Of a stretch of 42,333 nt of DNA, positions 31,381 through 39,271 are shown piece by piece. The stretch spans positions 1-42,333 of the forward strand of contig DXAV01000090.1 in the NCBI GenBank assembly GCA_019116805.1, in the 5' to 3' direction. The translations under genes and the position numbers were made by a program. The DNA comes from Candidatus Bacteroides merdavium (lineage in GTDB: Bacteria > Bacteroidota > Bacteroidia > Bacteroidales > Bacteroidaceae). Each line of letters starts with the position of its first letter. Position 1 is the stretch's first letter. The notes below the pieces were generated by a model that worked only from the letters and a program-made list of their open reading frames with translations, ran no database searches and was not told where the DNA came from.

Positions 31381-32484
31381 TCATTCTAACCGGTTCTTGA
31401 ACTTCTTGAGGCTGACCGTGACCAGCACCACCGCCATGCCCAGCAGCACGCCCACCTCGGTAAGTACATTCACCACATCGACGCCCTGTATCATCAGCTT
31501 GCGCACGGCCTGGATGTACCAACGCGCCGGAATGGCCGCCGAAATGCCCTGAAGCACCCAAGGCATACTCTCCACCGGGAAAATCATGCCGGACAGCAGC
31601 ATCGTAGGCATCATCAGCACCAGTCCCGAAGCCAGCATGGCCGCCACCTGCGTCTGCGTCAGGGTGGAGATGAGCAGCCCCAGCGAGAGCGACACGAAGA
31701 TGAAGAGCAGCGACACAGTCACCAGCCACGGCAGACTGCCCGCTACAGGCACATGGAGCACATAGACCGACAGCAGCAGGATGGTCGTCAGGTTGACGAA
31801 CGACAGCACAAAATAGGGCACGGCCTTGGAGAGGATAATAAAGATGGGCCGCACGGGCGAGACGAGCAGTACCTCCATCGTGCCCATCTCCTTCTCGCGA
31901 ACGATGGAGACGGACGTCATCATGGCGCAAATCAGCATCAGGATGAGCCCCATGACGCCAGGCACGAAGTTATAGACACTTTTCATCTGCGGATTGTAGA
32001 GCAGCTTCACTTCAGGTTGAAGCAGAGGGACACGCACTCCGGCAGGCAGCAGTTCGCGGGCCGCAGCAGTGATGATACCTGTAGCATAGCTGGTCTGCAT
32101 GGTGGCCGTGTTGGGATCGGTAGCGTCGGTCACCAACTGCACGGCGGCGTCACCCGTATAGAGCCCGTCCGCAAAGCCGGGACTGAACACCACAGCCATA
32201 TCCACCTGCGAGCGGCGGAAGGCCTCATCCATCTCCTGTGGTGTGTGGAAGCGGGCCGTCAGCGTGAAGTACTCCGAAGCGTCCAGCCGCTCGACGATGC
32301 GGCGCGTCAGTACGTCGTCCGAAGGGTCGAGCACGGCTATGCGCACGTTCTGCACCTCGGTGGTGATGGCAAAGCCGAACAGAATAATCTGCACCACGGG
32401 CATCACGAGCAGGATGAGCATCGTCCTGCGGTCGCGGAAGATGTGGCGGAATTCCTTGCCGGCAAATATGAGGAACTGTTTCAT
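31381..32484 (-). CDS. ABC-2 type transporter permease
   Basis: This 367-aa protein has the same layout as the next permease: a helix near 24-40, a periplasmic domain, and a C-terminal five-helix ABC-2 region. It carries VREKEMGTMEVLLVSPVRP (about 194-212), the signature of YbhS/YbhR-type permeases, and ISAAIPARWYIQAVRKLMIQG. It lies 59 bp downstream of the ATPase gene. Together the two permeases make the membrane channel of a putative drug or small-molecule exporter. Confidence 0.92.
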   Translation of the reverse strand: MKQFLIFAGKEFRHIFRDRRTMLILLVMPVVQIILFGFAITTEVQNVRIAVLDPSDDVLTRRIVERLDASEYFTLTARFHTPQEMDEAFRRSQVDMAVVFSPGFADGLYTGDAAVQLVTDATDPNTATMQTSYATGIITAAARELLPAGVRVPLLQPEVKLLYNPQMKSVYNFVPGVMGLILMLICAMMTSVSIVREKEMGTMEVLLVSPVRPIFIILSKAVPYFVLSFVNLTTILLLSVYVLHVPVAGSLPWLVTVSLLFIFVSLSLGLLISTLTQTQVAAMLASGLVLMMPTMLLSGMIFPVESMPWVLQGISAAIPARWYIQAVRKLMIQGVDVVNVLTEVGVLLGMAVVLVTVSLKKFKNRLE

Positions 32485-32543
32485 TTCTATCAGTAGTTAA
32501 AGAAGTTAGAGGGAGTTAGAGGCCGATAGCCTTACGCATCGCT

Positions 32544-34007
32544 TCACGTCACCCGTTCCGCCTCGCGCGCCAGCCGCCGGAACACTTCGTCCATCGTGGC
32601 GGCGTGGAAGGTACGCTTCAGTCCGTCGGGCGAGTCAAGGGCACGGATGCGCCCGTCCACCATGATGGAAATACGGTCGCAATACTCCGCCTCGTCCATG
32701 AAGTGGGTGGTGACGAAGACCGTAATGCCACGGTCGGCCGCTTGGTAGATAAGCTCCCAGAACTGGCGGCGCGTGGCAGGGTCCACCCCACCCGTCGGTT
32801 CGTCCAGAAAAACAATCTCCGGCTCGTGGAACACGGCCACCGAGAAGGCCAGCTTCTGTTTCCAGCCCAGCGGCAGGCTGCCCACCCGTGTGTTGCGTTC
32901 CGCCTCCAGTCCGATGCGGCGCAGCACCTCGTCGGTGCGCGGAACGATGTCAGCCTCCTTCACGCCGTAGATACCCGCAAAGAGGCGGATGTTCTCCCAC
33001 ACCTTCAGATCCTCGTAGAGCGAGAACTTCTGGCTCATGTAGCCGATGTGGCGCTTCACCTCCTCGGGTTGCCGCTCCACGTCGAAGCCGGCCACCGTGG
33101 CCCGTCCGTCCGTAGGCCGGCTCAGGCCCGTGAGCATACGCATGGCGGTAGTCTTCCCCGCCCCGTTGGCACCCAGGAAGCCAAAGATTTCGCCCCGTCC
33201 CACGCTGAACGAGATGTGGTCCACAGCCACGAACGAGCCGAACTGCTTCGTCAGCCCCTCCACCTCGATAACCGGACGGTCGGCATGCCGCGTCTCGTCG
33301 TGACTGAGGCCCGGCGGACAGAGAATGTCGGCAAAGCGCGTCAGAATGCGGTCGGGCGTGTCGATGCCGTGCACCTGTCCCCGGTTGAGGAAAGCGATGC
33401 GGTCGCACTGCCGCGCCTCGTCCACGATGGGGGTGGAGACAACGATGGTGATGCCCTGCTCCTTCAAGCGGTGGAGCATATCCCACAGCTCCCGGCGCGA
33501 CACGGGGTCCACGCCCGTGGTGGGTTCGTCCAGGAACAGCACCTCGGGCTTGTGGATGAGGGCGCAGCTCAAGGCCAGCTTCTGCTTCATGCCGCCCGAG
33601 AGGGCACCGGCACGACGCGTACGGAAAGGTTCTATCTGGCTGTAGATGTCGCGCACCAGGTCGTAGTTCTCGCGGATGGAGGTGCCGAAGACAGTGGCGA
33701 AGAACTGGAGATTTTCCTCCACCGTCAGATCCTGGTAGAGCGAGAAGCGTCCGGGCATATAGCCCACACGGCGACGTATCTCCTTGTACTGCCGCTCCAC
33801 GTCGAAACCGGCCACCATGGCCCGTCCGCTGTCCGGCCGGAGCAGGGTGGTCAGTAGGCGGAACAGGGTGGTCTTCCCTGCCCCGTCGGGACCGATGAGT
33901 CCGAAGATTTCACCGCGGCGTACCGCGAATGATACACTGTCCACGGCCTTCACCGCGCCGTAGCTCTTCGTCAGTCTGTCTGCTGTCAGTATGGTTTCCA
34001 TCATCAT
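32544..34007 (-). CDS. Double-NBD ABC transporter ATPase (YbhF-like)
   Basis: This 487-aa protein contains two fused nucleotide-binding domains. The first has Walker A GPDGAGKTT (about 39-47), signature LSGGMKQKL and Walker B VLFLDEPTTGVDP. The second has Walker A GANGAGKTT (about 278-286), a variant signature LPLGWKQKL (about 378-386) and Walker B IVFLDEPTGGVDP. The asymmetric signature is also seen in YbhF-type proteins. It powers the two adjacent permeases. Three consecutive methionines make the exact start uncertain (34007, 34004 or 34001). It lies 15 bp after the adaptor gene. Confidence 0.94.
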   Translation of the reverse strand: MMMETILTADRLTKSYGAVKAVDSVSFAVRRGEIFGLIGPDGAGKTTLFRLLTTLLRPDSGRAMVAGFDVERQYKEIRRRVGYMPGRFSLYQDLTVEENLQFFATVFGTSIRENYDLVRDIYSQIEPFRTRRAGALSGGMKQKLALSCALIHKPEVLFLDEPTTGVDPVSRRELWDMLHRLKEQGITIVVSTPIVDEARQCDRIAFLNRGQVHGIDTPDRILTRFADILCPPGLSHDETRHADRPVIEVEGLTKQFGSFVAVDHISFSVGRGEIFGFLGANGAGKTTAMRMLTGLSRPTDGRATVAGFDVERQPEEVKRHIGYMSQKFSLYEDLKVWENIRLFAGIYGVKEADIVPRTDEVLRRIGLEAERNTRVGSLPLGWKQKLAFSVAVFHEPEIVFLDEPTGGVDPATRRQFWELIYQAADRGITVFVTTHFMDEAEYCDRISIMVDGRIRALDSPDGLKRTFHAATMDEVFRRLAREAERVT

Positions 34008-34022
34008 ACAATTTACAATGAC

Positions 34023-34910
34023 TCAAAAACACAGACCACCGTACATGCCTATCTTCAGTCCGCCGTCGTTGCGCACGGCTACCTTGACGGCATAGACCAG
34101 ATTGGCCCGTTCGTCGCGTGTCAGGATGTTCTTGGGTGTAAACTCCGAAGTGTCCGAAATCCACGTCACCTGCCCCTCGTATTCATGCTGCTGCCCGCCG
34201 CCGTAGTCAGCCACGACGGTCACCGTCTGCCCCAGCCGGACATCAGCCAACTGCTCGCCGGTGACGTAGGCACGCAAGTACATCTGCTCCATGTCGCCCA
34301 GCCGGAAGAGAGGCGTGCCGGGTGCCACGAACTCGCCTGCCTCGGCATACTGCGCCAGGACGGTTCCTGCCACGGGGGCACAGACACGGCACTTGGCCAG
34401 CTGGTCGTCCACCTGCGCCACCTGGATATCGACGGACGACGACTGCCACGTCAGGCTACGGTCGCTGTTCTGTAAGGAGGAGTTCTGCGCCGCCAGCTGC
34501 TTGCGCAACACCTGGAGCAACGACTCGGCATCGTCCAGCTGCTTGCGGTTGGCCGCATCGGCCTCCAGCAGACGCTTCACACGGTCGCGCTCGCGTTCAG
34601 CCTGACGAATCTGTTCCTGCGTGGCGGCTATCTGCTTGCGGATGTCGGGGCGCTGGTCCGATACGGAACGCGCACTGGCCTCCAACTGCAGTTTCTTGAG
34701 GTAGAGCTGCACGGTGTCCACCTGTCCCACCGCCTGACCGGCTTCCAGCTTCATGCCTTCCTCCACGTCCATGCGAAGAAGTCTGCCCGAAGCCTCGGCA
34801 GACACAACGATCTCGGTCGTCTCGAAAGTCCCCGTGGCGTCGTAACGGTCACCGGTGCCCGAACAGGCGACCAAAGTCAGAAGAAGAAAAGTTGTTGCAA
34901 AGGGTTTCAT
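34023..34910 (-). CDS. HlyD/YbhG-type periplasmic adaptor lipoprotein
   Basis: This 295-aa membrane fusion protein has a lipoprotein signal (MKPFATTFLLLTLVAC, cysteine 16). A split lipoyl-like domain (EIVVSAEASGRLLRMDVEEGMKLEAGQAVGQVD near 32-64, then CRVCAPVAGTVLAQYAEAGEFVAPGTPLFRLGD) encloses a long coiled-coil hairpin (about 70-170), and a beta-barrel domain ends the protein. It should bridge the inner membrane ABC transporter and the TolC-type pore. It is encoded between the TolC gene and the ATPase. Confidence 0.92.
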   Translation of the reverse strand: MKPFATTFLLLTLVACSGTGDRYDATGTFETTEIVVSAEASGRLLRMDVEEGMKLEAGQAVGQVDTVQLYLKKLQLEASARSVSDQRPDIRKQIAATQEQIRQAERERDRVKRLLEADAANRKQLDDAESLLQVLRKQLAAQNSSLQNSDRSLTWQSSSVDIQVAQVDDQLAKCRVCAPVAGTVLAQYAEAGEFVAPGTPLFRLGDMEQMYLRAYVTGEQLADVRLGQTVTVVADYGGGQQHEYEGQVTWISDTSEFTPKNILTRDERANLVYAVKVAVRNDGGLKIGMYGGLCF

Positions 34911-34915
34911 ATAAA

Positions 34916-34957
34916 ATGGTTAATGGTTAATGATTTATGGTAAATAGTAAATGACGA
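34916..34957. repeat. Heptamer repeats (ATGGTTA-like) between adaptor and TolC genes
   Basis: Six 7-bp units run from 34916: ATGGTTA twice, then ATGATTT, ATGGTAA, ATAGTAA and ATGACGA. The tract fills most of the 58-bp gap. Similar ATGGTTA tracts are common in Bacteroides intergenic DNA. Confidence 0.7.
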
Positions 34958-34968
34958 ACGATTAATTC

Positions 34969-36228
34969 TCAATTATTCAGCGTGTGCTTCCATTCATAAA
35001 TTTTCATCAGCAACTGTATTTCACGAATGGCTTTCTGTTGGCGGGCCAGGCTCTCGGCAGTCACATCACGCAAAAGGTCGTTCACCGTATAAGTACCGTT
35101 CTGTACTTTTACCTCCGATGCCCTGCGGATACGGGCGCGCAAGCGGATAATCTCATCATCATCATCCATCTGGCGCCGCAAGGCATTGACTTCCGCCTCC
35201 TGCCGGATAGCTTCCAATCCTGTATTAAAGAGGAAAGTACTACGGGCTGCTTCCATCATCTGTCGGTTGTTGTCCACTAACCGACGATCGTTCTTCAGTG
35301 TATAAAGTTTACCCAAGTTCCACGACAAATTGATTCCTGCCATATAGTAAGCCTTGAACTTATCCTGCAGCAAGTTCAGCCCCGGATTTCCGTAAGCTCC
35401 CTGTACAAAAAGGCTCAGGCGAGGCATAAAAGCAGTACGTAGCGAAGCCTCCTGCGAGCCGAAACGGGCCGTCTGTGCGTCATACCACCGTAACTCCGGC
35501 CGATTGTTCCGGTTGTCCTCCGGTACAAGGGCAGCCGGTTTCACCAACAGCAGTTTGTTTTCAGATTTACGTCCCAGATAGAGGGCAAGCATGTCTGAAT
35601 AGGCTCGTCGCGAAGCCTCCAGCGAAACCCGTTGCTGACGGGCACTGAGCTGCTCCACAGACACTTCATCCAATTCACTACGATTAGCCGTCCCGTTGTC
35701 CACACAAGTATTCACCATTCGATACATACGATCTAGATCATCCTGCAACAAGCGGTTTTGTTCCAACTGTTCGTCCAGCAGCAGGATACCAAAGAACAAT
35801 TGGTTTACCCGTTCGTCCAGTCCGTAAAGATCGGTATTCAGTTTCTCAGTGTCAACCTCCGCCCCGTCACGTGCCAGTTGTTTACGCCACTTTGTCTCGC
35901 CACCGTCCCACACGGACTGTTGTACCTGAATCATCAGCTGATACTGATCCTTGGGCATGAAATGGACATCCATATCGGGCAGTTCAAAAGGCAGGCTGGT
36001 CACGTCGCTCTGATACGTGACTTTACCTGAAATGCTGACTTGTGGCCAATAGGCCCGAGCTGCGTTAACCACATTGTACTGGACAGTTTTCTCTATCAGA
36101 CCATACTGACGAATCATTGGATAATTGTCGCGTGCCAACCGGCGACAATCTTCCAATGTAAGCTGTGCACACAACGGAAACGAACAAACGACCGTATAGA
36201 CAAGAAACAATAAAACACATCTTTTCAT
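34969..36228 (-). CDS. TolC-family outer membrane efflux protein
   Basis: This 419-aa protein is called from MKRCVLLFLVYTVVCSFPLCAQ, a cleavable signal peptide; an ATG two codons upstream at 36234 is also possible. The mature part has the two long coiled-coil repeats of outer membrane efflux proteins: LTLEDCRRLARDNYPMIRQYGLIEKTVQYNVVNAARAYWPQ at the start and further helical segments with GNPGLNLLQDKFKAYYMAGINLSWNLG in the middle. It forms the trimeric outer membrane pore of the efflux system. It is the first gene of the operon, with a TATCTTTG -7 element upstream. Confidence 0.92.
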   Translation of the reverse strand: MKRCVLLFLVYTVVCSFPLCAQLTLEDCRRLARDNYPMIRQYGLIEKTVQYNVVNAARAYWPQVSISGKVTYQSDVTSLPFELPDMDVHFMPKDQYQLMIQVQQSVWDGGETKWRKQLARDGAEVDTEKLNTDLYGLDERVNQLFFGILLLDEQLEQNRLLQDDLDRMYRMVNTCVDNGTANRSELDEVSVEQLSARQQRVSLEASRRAYSDMLALYLGRKSENKLLLVKPAALVPEDNRNNRPELRWYDAQTARFGSQEASLRTAFMPRLSLFVQGAYGNPGLNLLQDKFKAYYMAGINLSWNLGKLYTLKNDRRLVDNNRQMMEAARSTFLFNTGLEAIRQEAEVNALRRQMDDDDEIIRLRARIRRASEVKVQNGTYTVNDLLRDVTAESLARQQKAIREIQLLMKIYEWKHTLNN

Positions 36229-36261
36229 AAACATGATAATTTATTAAAATCAATCATGTCG

Positions 36262-36269
36262 CAAAGATA
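36262..36269 (-). promoter_or_regulatory. Candidate -7 element of the efflux operon
   Basis: TATCTTTG in leftward reading (36269-36262) matches TAnnTTTG, 34 bp before the TolC gene. No TTTG lies at the usual distance, which fits a promoter that needs an activator such as the adjacent AraC-type protein. Confidence 0.5.
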
Positions 36270-36397
36270 AAGGGAAACTGAACAGATATACATTCTTTTG
36301 CTCAGCAATTCTGTCCTATTTGTACAATATTTCTTCTTTTTCTTCTTCAATCAACCTTTTTTCTTGCTTTTATATGCATATTTGCAAAAAAAAATCT

Positions 36398-37285
36398 ATG
36401 AACAGACAGAAACCGATAGACCTGACTCTGAACTTTCTGAACGAAATGGGAGTGGCCACCGACAACGACTACGCCTTTATCAACCGCGAAATGGGCATCG
36501 TGAGCAGTATGTACGAAATGAACAACCGTTTCTTTCACGTAGGCCAGCCCTACCGTGCCAAAGAAGTACGCATTCTGAGAGGCATTAAAGGCTGTGCGCG
36601 CATGTCCGTCAATCTGATGGAATATACCATCAAAGAACATACCATCGGACTCATCCCGCCCAACGCCCTGCTACAAATTGTGGACATCAGCAGCGACTAC
36701 GACATCCAGGCACTGGCTGCCGACAGCAATTTCATCCCTACTCAGCAACACAGCATCCTGACGGACTGGCATACTCAGCAGGCTGTATTTCTGGATAATC
36801 ATGTAGAGGAATGGCAGCGGACAGGTACTTACTTCTCGCTGATCTGGGAGGCCGTACACCTGCAGCCCTACCGTCGCGAAGTGGTGCAGCACCTCATTAC
36901 CTCGCTGCTATACAACTTCCATTACCTACAGGCCGACAGCCGACGTGACGAACTGCTCCGCCCCTCGCGCCACGAGGAACTGTTCCGACGTTTCATCACG
37001 CTGGTCAACGAGCACTGCAAGACACAGCGCACCACCGCCTTCTACGCCGACCGCCTCTGCCTGTCGCCCCGCTACCTGAGTTCCGTCATCCGCAACGTCA
37101 GCGGACGCACCGTCGTGGAGTGGGTCAACCAAGCCGTCATCCTCGAAGCCAAGGTACTGCTGAAGCACAGCGATCTGCTCACCTATCAGATAGCCGACGA
37201 ACTACACTTCCCGAACCCATCGTTCTTCAGCAAATTCTTCAAGCGGATGACGGGCATGACGCCGCAGGAGTATCAGCGGACGTAA
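36398..37285 (+). CDS. AraC-family transcriptional regulator
   Basis: This 295-aa protein is called from MNRQKPIDLTLNFLNEMGV; the longer frame from 36320 has an unlikely hydrophobic leader. The N-terminal domain (about 1-170) is a cupin-like sensor region. The C-terminal double helix-turn-helix (about 195-295) reads FYADRLCLSPRYLSSVIRNVSGRTVVEWV...LLTYQIADELHFPNPSFFSKFFKRMTGMTPQEYQR, the full AraC signature. It is divergent from the efflux operon and probably controls it in response to a ligand. Its own promoter is only weakly matched (CATATTTG at 36377-36384). Confidence 0.93.
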   Translation: MNRQKPIDLTLNFLNEMGVATDNDYAFINREMGIVSSMYEMNNRFFHVGQPYRAKEVRILRGIKGCARMSVNLMEYTIKEHTIGLIPPNALLQIVDISSDYDIQALAADSNFIPTQQHSILTDWHTQQAVFLDNHVEEWQRTGTYFSLIWEAVHLQPYRREVVQHLITSLLYNFHYLQADSRRDELLRPSRHEELFRRFITLVNEHCKTQRTTAFYADRLCLSPRYLSSVIRNVSGRTVVEWVNQAVILEAKVLLKHSDLLTYQIADELHFPNPSFFSKFFKRMTGMTPQEYQRT

Positions 37286-37312
37286 AAAACACTGCACTGT
37301 TACCGAACCCAT

Positions 37313-37954
37313 TTAATCCCGAAGCGACTTCATATCGTCGCCCAGCTTCTTCATGTCTTCGACAAACTTTTTCCATTCGTCGGAGCTGAACGCACGTTCC
37401 AGGTCCTTCAAGTCGATATGAGATTCCTGAATGCCCATCGCCTGCAAGTCTTCCAAGCGATAGCCTCGGGAAGGAGCGACGTATCCACTGGTGTTCTGGT
37501 AGAGCAGGATGTTCTGCACGTCCTTGGTCGTCATCTCCCCTTCCAGGTAAACGAACTTCAGCGAGGCGGCCCCGTTGGTTACCATTATCAGCTCCTTCAC
37601 CTTGTCGCCCTTGCGGCTGACGTAGAACTCGGAGGAAGACACCGTGCCCTTCTGCTTCATCAGCAGCTCGTAGCGCGAGGACTTCACCAGTTCGCGGATG
37701 TCTTTCAGCAAATCCGATTTGATCATTTTGTCCATCGTCGAGACAATCTGCACCGAGTTCAGCTGCGAAGCCGCCTTGCCGATGTAGATGTCTTTCGTGA
37801 ACAGGCTGGGGTTCATCTCCAGCATGGCTTTGGAGATATAGACGGACGACACGTTCTTCCTGTCACTGTATTTCTTGAACAACTCCTGTTGGGCCTGGCC
37901 CAGCAACGGTAATGCCAGCAGTAGGCTGACCAAAAACAATTTGACGGTTTTCAT
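37313..37954 (-). CDS. DUF4252 protein
   Basis: This 213-aa protein has a cleavable signal peptide (MKTVKLFLVSLLLALPLLGQAQQ) followed by the DUF4252 domain: FKKYSDRKNVSSVYISKAMLEM, then SVQIVSTMDK, and VSSSEFYVSRKGDKVKELIMVTNGAASLKFVYLEGEMTTKDVQNIL. It is predicted to be periplasmic or envelope-associated and its function is unknown. It follows the anti-sigma-like gene by 15 bp, in the usual Bacteroides order sigma, anti-sigma, DUF4252. It is convergent with the AraC-type gene. Confidence 0.92.
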   Translation of the reverse strand: MKTVKLFLVSLLLALPLLGQAQQELFKKYSDRKNVSSVYISKAMLEMNPSLFTKDIYIGKAASQLNSVQIVSTMDKMIKSDLLKDIRELVKSSRYELLMKQKGTVSSSEFYVSRKGDKVKELIMVTNGAASLKFVYLEGEMTTKDVQNILLYQNTSGYVAPSRGYRLEDLQAMGIQESHIDLKDLERAFSSDEWKKFVEDMKKLGDDMKSLRD

Positions 37955-37969
37955 AACAATTGATGGTTT

Positions 37970-38497
37970 TTATTTGGATAATTCTTGTTTCACTTCCTGC
38001 TGCACCACGTCCATCTGCGACTGCACTTCCTGCATCTGCTCGATGCCGGCCCTCCAGTTGCTCGACATCTCGCTGAACGTAGCCTGTAGCATGCGATAAG
38101 CGTCCTGCGGGTCGCTGAAGGTGTCGAGCGGCGTGGGCGGCACAGGTTTCTTCTCCATCGTGGTCACGCCCCACCCGATGCCCATCAGCACCAGGAACGT
38201 GGCTGCCACGCCGGCCGCCCAGCGCCAGTTGCGGCGCGTATGGTTGGGACGGAGGAAGTGCGGCAGCTCCTCGTCCTTGCGGTCTATCAGGCGCGACAGC
38301 TTCTCTTCCAGCCCTTCAGGCACGGGTATTTCCTGTGGACTCTCCTCCTCCAGAGCCGCCAACAGCCTGCGGTCGGACTCCAGATGTTCGGGCACGTCCT
38401 CCGTGCGCAAGGCTTCCTTCAACCTGTTTTCTTCGTGCTCGTCCGTTGTCCCTTCGTAGTAGGCAGCGAGCAACCGTTCCATTTCATCGACTTTCAT
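37970..38497 (-). CDS. Anti-sigma-factor-like membrane protein
   Basis: This 175-aa protein is called from MKVDEMERLLAAYYEGTTDEHEENRLKEALR. The N-terminal cytoplasmic part resembles the zinc-less anti-sigma domains of Bacteroidetes. One membrane helix follows (about 94-113, WAAGVAATFLVLMGIGWGV), then a short periplasmic tail with a predicted coiled coil. It overlaps the sigma gene by 14 nt, so translation is coupled. It should hold the sigma factor at the membrane until a signal arrives. No named domain is certain. Confidence 0.82.
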   Translation of the reverse strand: MKVDEMERLLAAYYEGTTDEHEENRLKEALRTEDVPEHLESDRRLLAALEEESPQEIPVPEGLEEKLSRLIDRKDEELPHFLRPNHTRRNWRWAAGVAATFLVLMGIGWGVTTMEKKPVPPTPLDTFSDPQDAYRMLQATFSEMSSNWRAGIEQMQEVQSQMDVVQQEVKQELSK

Positions 38498-38993
38498 AGT
38501 TGTTCCATTTAGTAAATTCTTCACGTATCTTCTTTCTCGCCCTCGACAGGAGCACACGGACGTTCACCGCGTTCAGTCCCGTCAGTCGCTCCACCTCTTC
38601 GTAGGAGCATCCCTTCACATCGCGCAGCATCATCACCATCCGCTGTTGCCGAGGCAGACGGGCTATCAACGTCCTCACCAGCTGCGCGTCGTCCTTCGCC
38701 TCGCGGCCGTCGGCGGGCAGTGCGTTCTGTGCGTCGGTCAGGGGCAGGTGCTGCCTATCGGAAAGGTATTTGCCCGAGCGCAGCAGGTCGAAACACATGT
38801 TCTTCACCAGCGTGACGGCAAAGGCTTCGGGATTGCTGATGAGCGTCAGCTCCTCGCGCTTGCTCCACAGCTTCAGGTAAGCTTCCTGAATGAGGTCCTC
38901 GGCGTCTTCGGCGTTCTCCAGCAACCTGCAGGCCACTCCGTACAGCTTGGCGTGGCAGGGCAAAAACATTCGTTTGAAACTCTCGGCATCCAT
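38484..38993 (-). CDS. ECF-type RNA polymerase sigma factor
   Basis: This 169-aa protein has sigma region 2 (CHAKLYGVACRLLENAEDAEDLIQEAYLKLWSKREEL, about 13-49) and region 4 (LPRQQRMVMMLRDVKGCSYEEVERLTGLNAVNVRVLLSRARKKIREEF, about 113-160), with a short linker as in extracytoplasmic-function sigmas. It directs RNA polymerase to a small regulon, probably including its own operon. Regulation is expected through the membrane protein encoded next to it. Confidence 0.95.
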   Translation of the reverse strand: MDAESFKRMFLPCHAKLYGVACRLLENAEDAEDLIQEAYLKLWSKREELTLISNPEAFAVTLVKNMCFDLLRSGKYLSDRQHLPLTDAQNALPADGREAKDDAQLVRTLIARLPRQQRMVMMLRDVKGCSYEEVERLTGLNAVNVRVLLSRARKKIREEFTKWNNYESR

Positions 38994-39108
38994 GTGCTCT
39001 TTCTTCTATTCTTCTTTTATCAGTCCTATACCCATCAGACGTAAGGGCGAAGTGTTTTGTTACAGAGACTACCTGTTTTTTTTATGATTGAAGGTAGATC
39101 AAAATAGA

Positions 39109-39177
39109 AAAGTCCGTAGTTACGGCGCTAATGTTCATGGTTACGGCGCTGAAGTCCATAGTTACGGCGCTGAAGTT
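39109..39177. repeat. 21-bp tandem repeat block (same family as near 12.5 kb)
   Basis: Units at 39109-39129, 39130-39150 and 39151-39171, plus a partial one at 39172-39177, share AAGTCCATAGTTACGGCGCT. This is the family seen at 12503-12574, where the unit reads AAAGTCCATAGTTA plus a variable end. It lies between carB and the sigma factor gene. The rest of this 278-bp gap holds the carB terminator and no gene. Confidence 0.87.
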
Positions 39178-39206
39178 GCACTCTGTCCAAACGCAGATGC
39201 AACAGT

Positions 39207-39242
39207 AAAAAAACAAATGGGCTGCCCCGAAAGACAGCCCAT
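39207..39242 (-). terminator. Intrinsic terminator of carB
   Basis: Stem ATGGGCTG (39217-39224) pairs with CAGCCCAT (39235-39242). Read leftward it is followed closely by seven T residues. It lies 30 bp after the carB stop. Confidence 0.88.
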
Positions 39243-39271
39243 TCATATAACGGTTCGCGCGGAAGCTCGAA

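Noticed and set aside
32604..33857. 417-codon open frame antisense to the double ATPase
   Set aside because: It mirrors conserved ATPase motifs on the other strand. No start context or recognisable domain.
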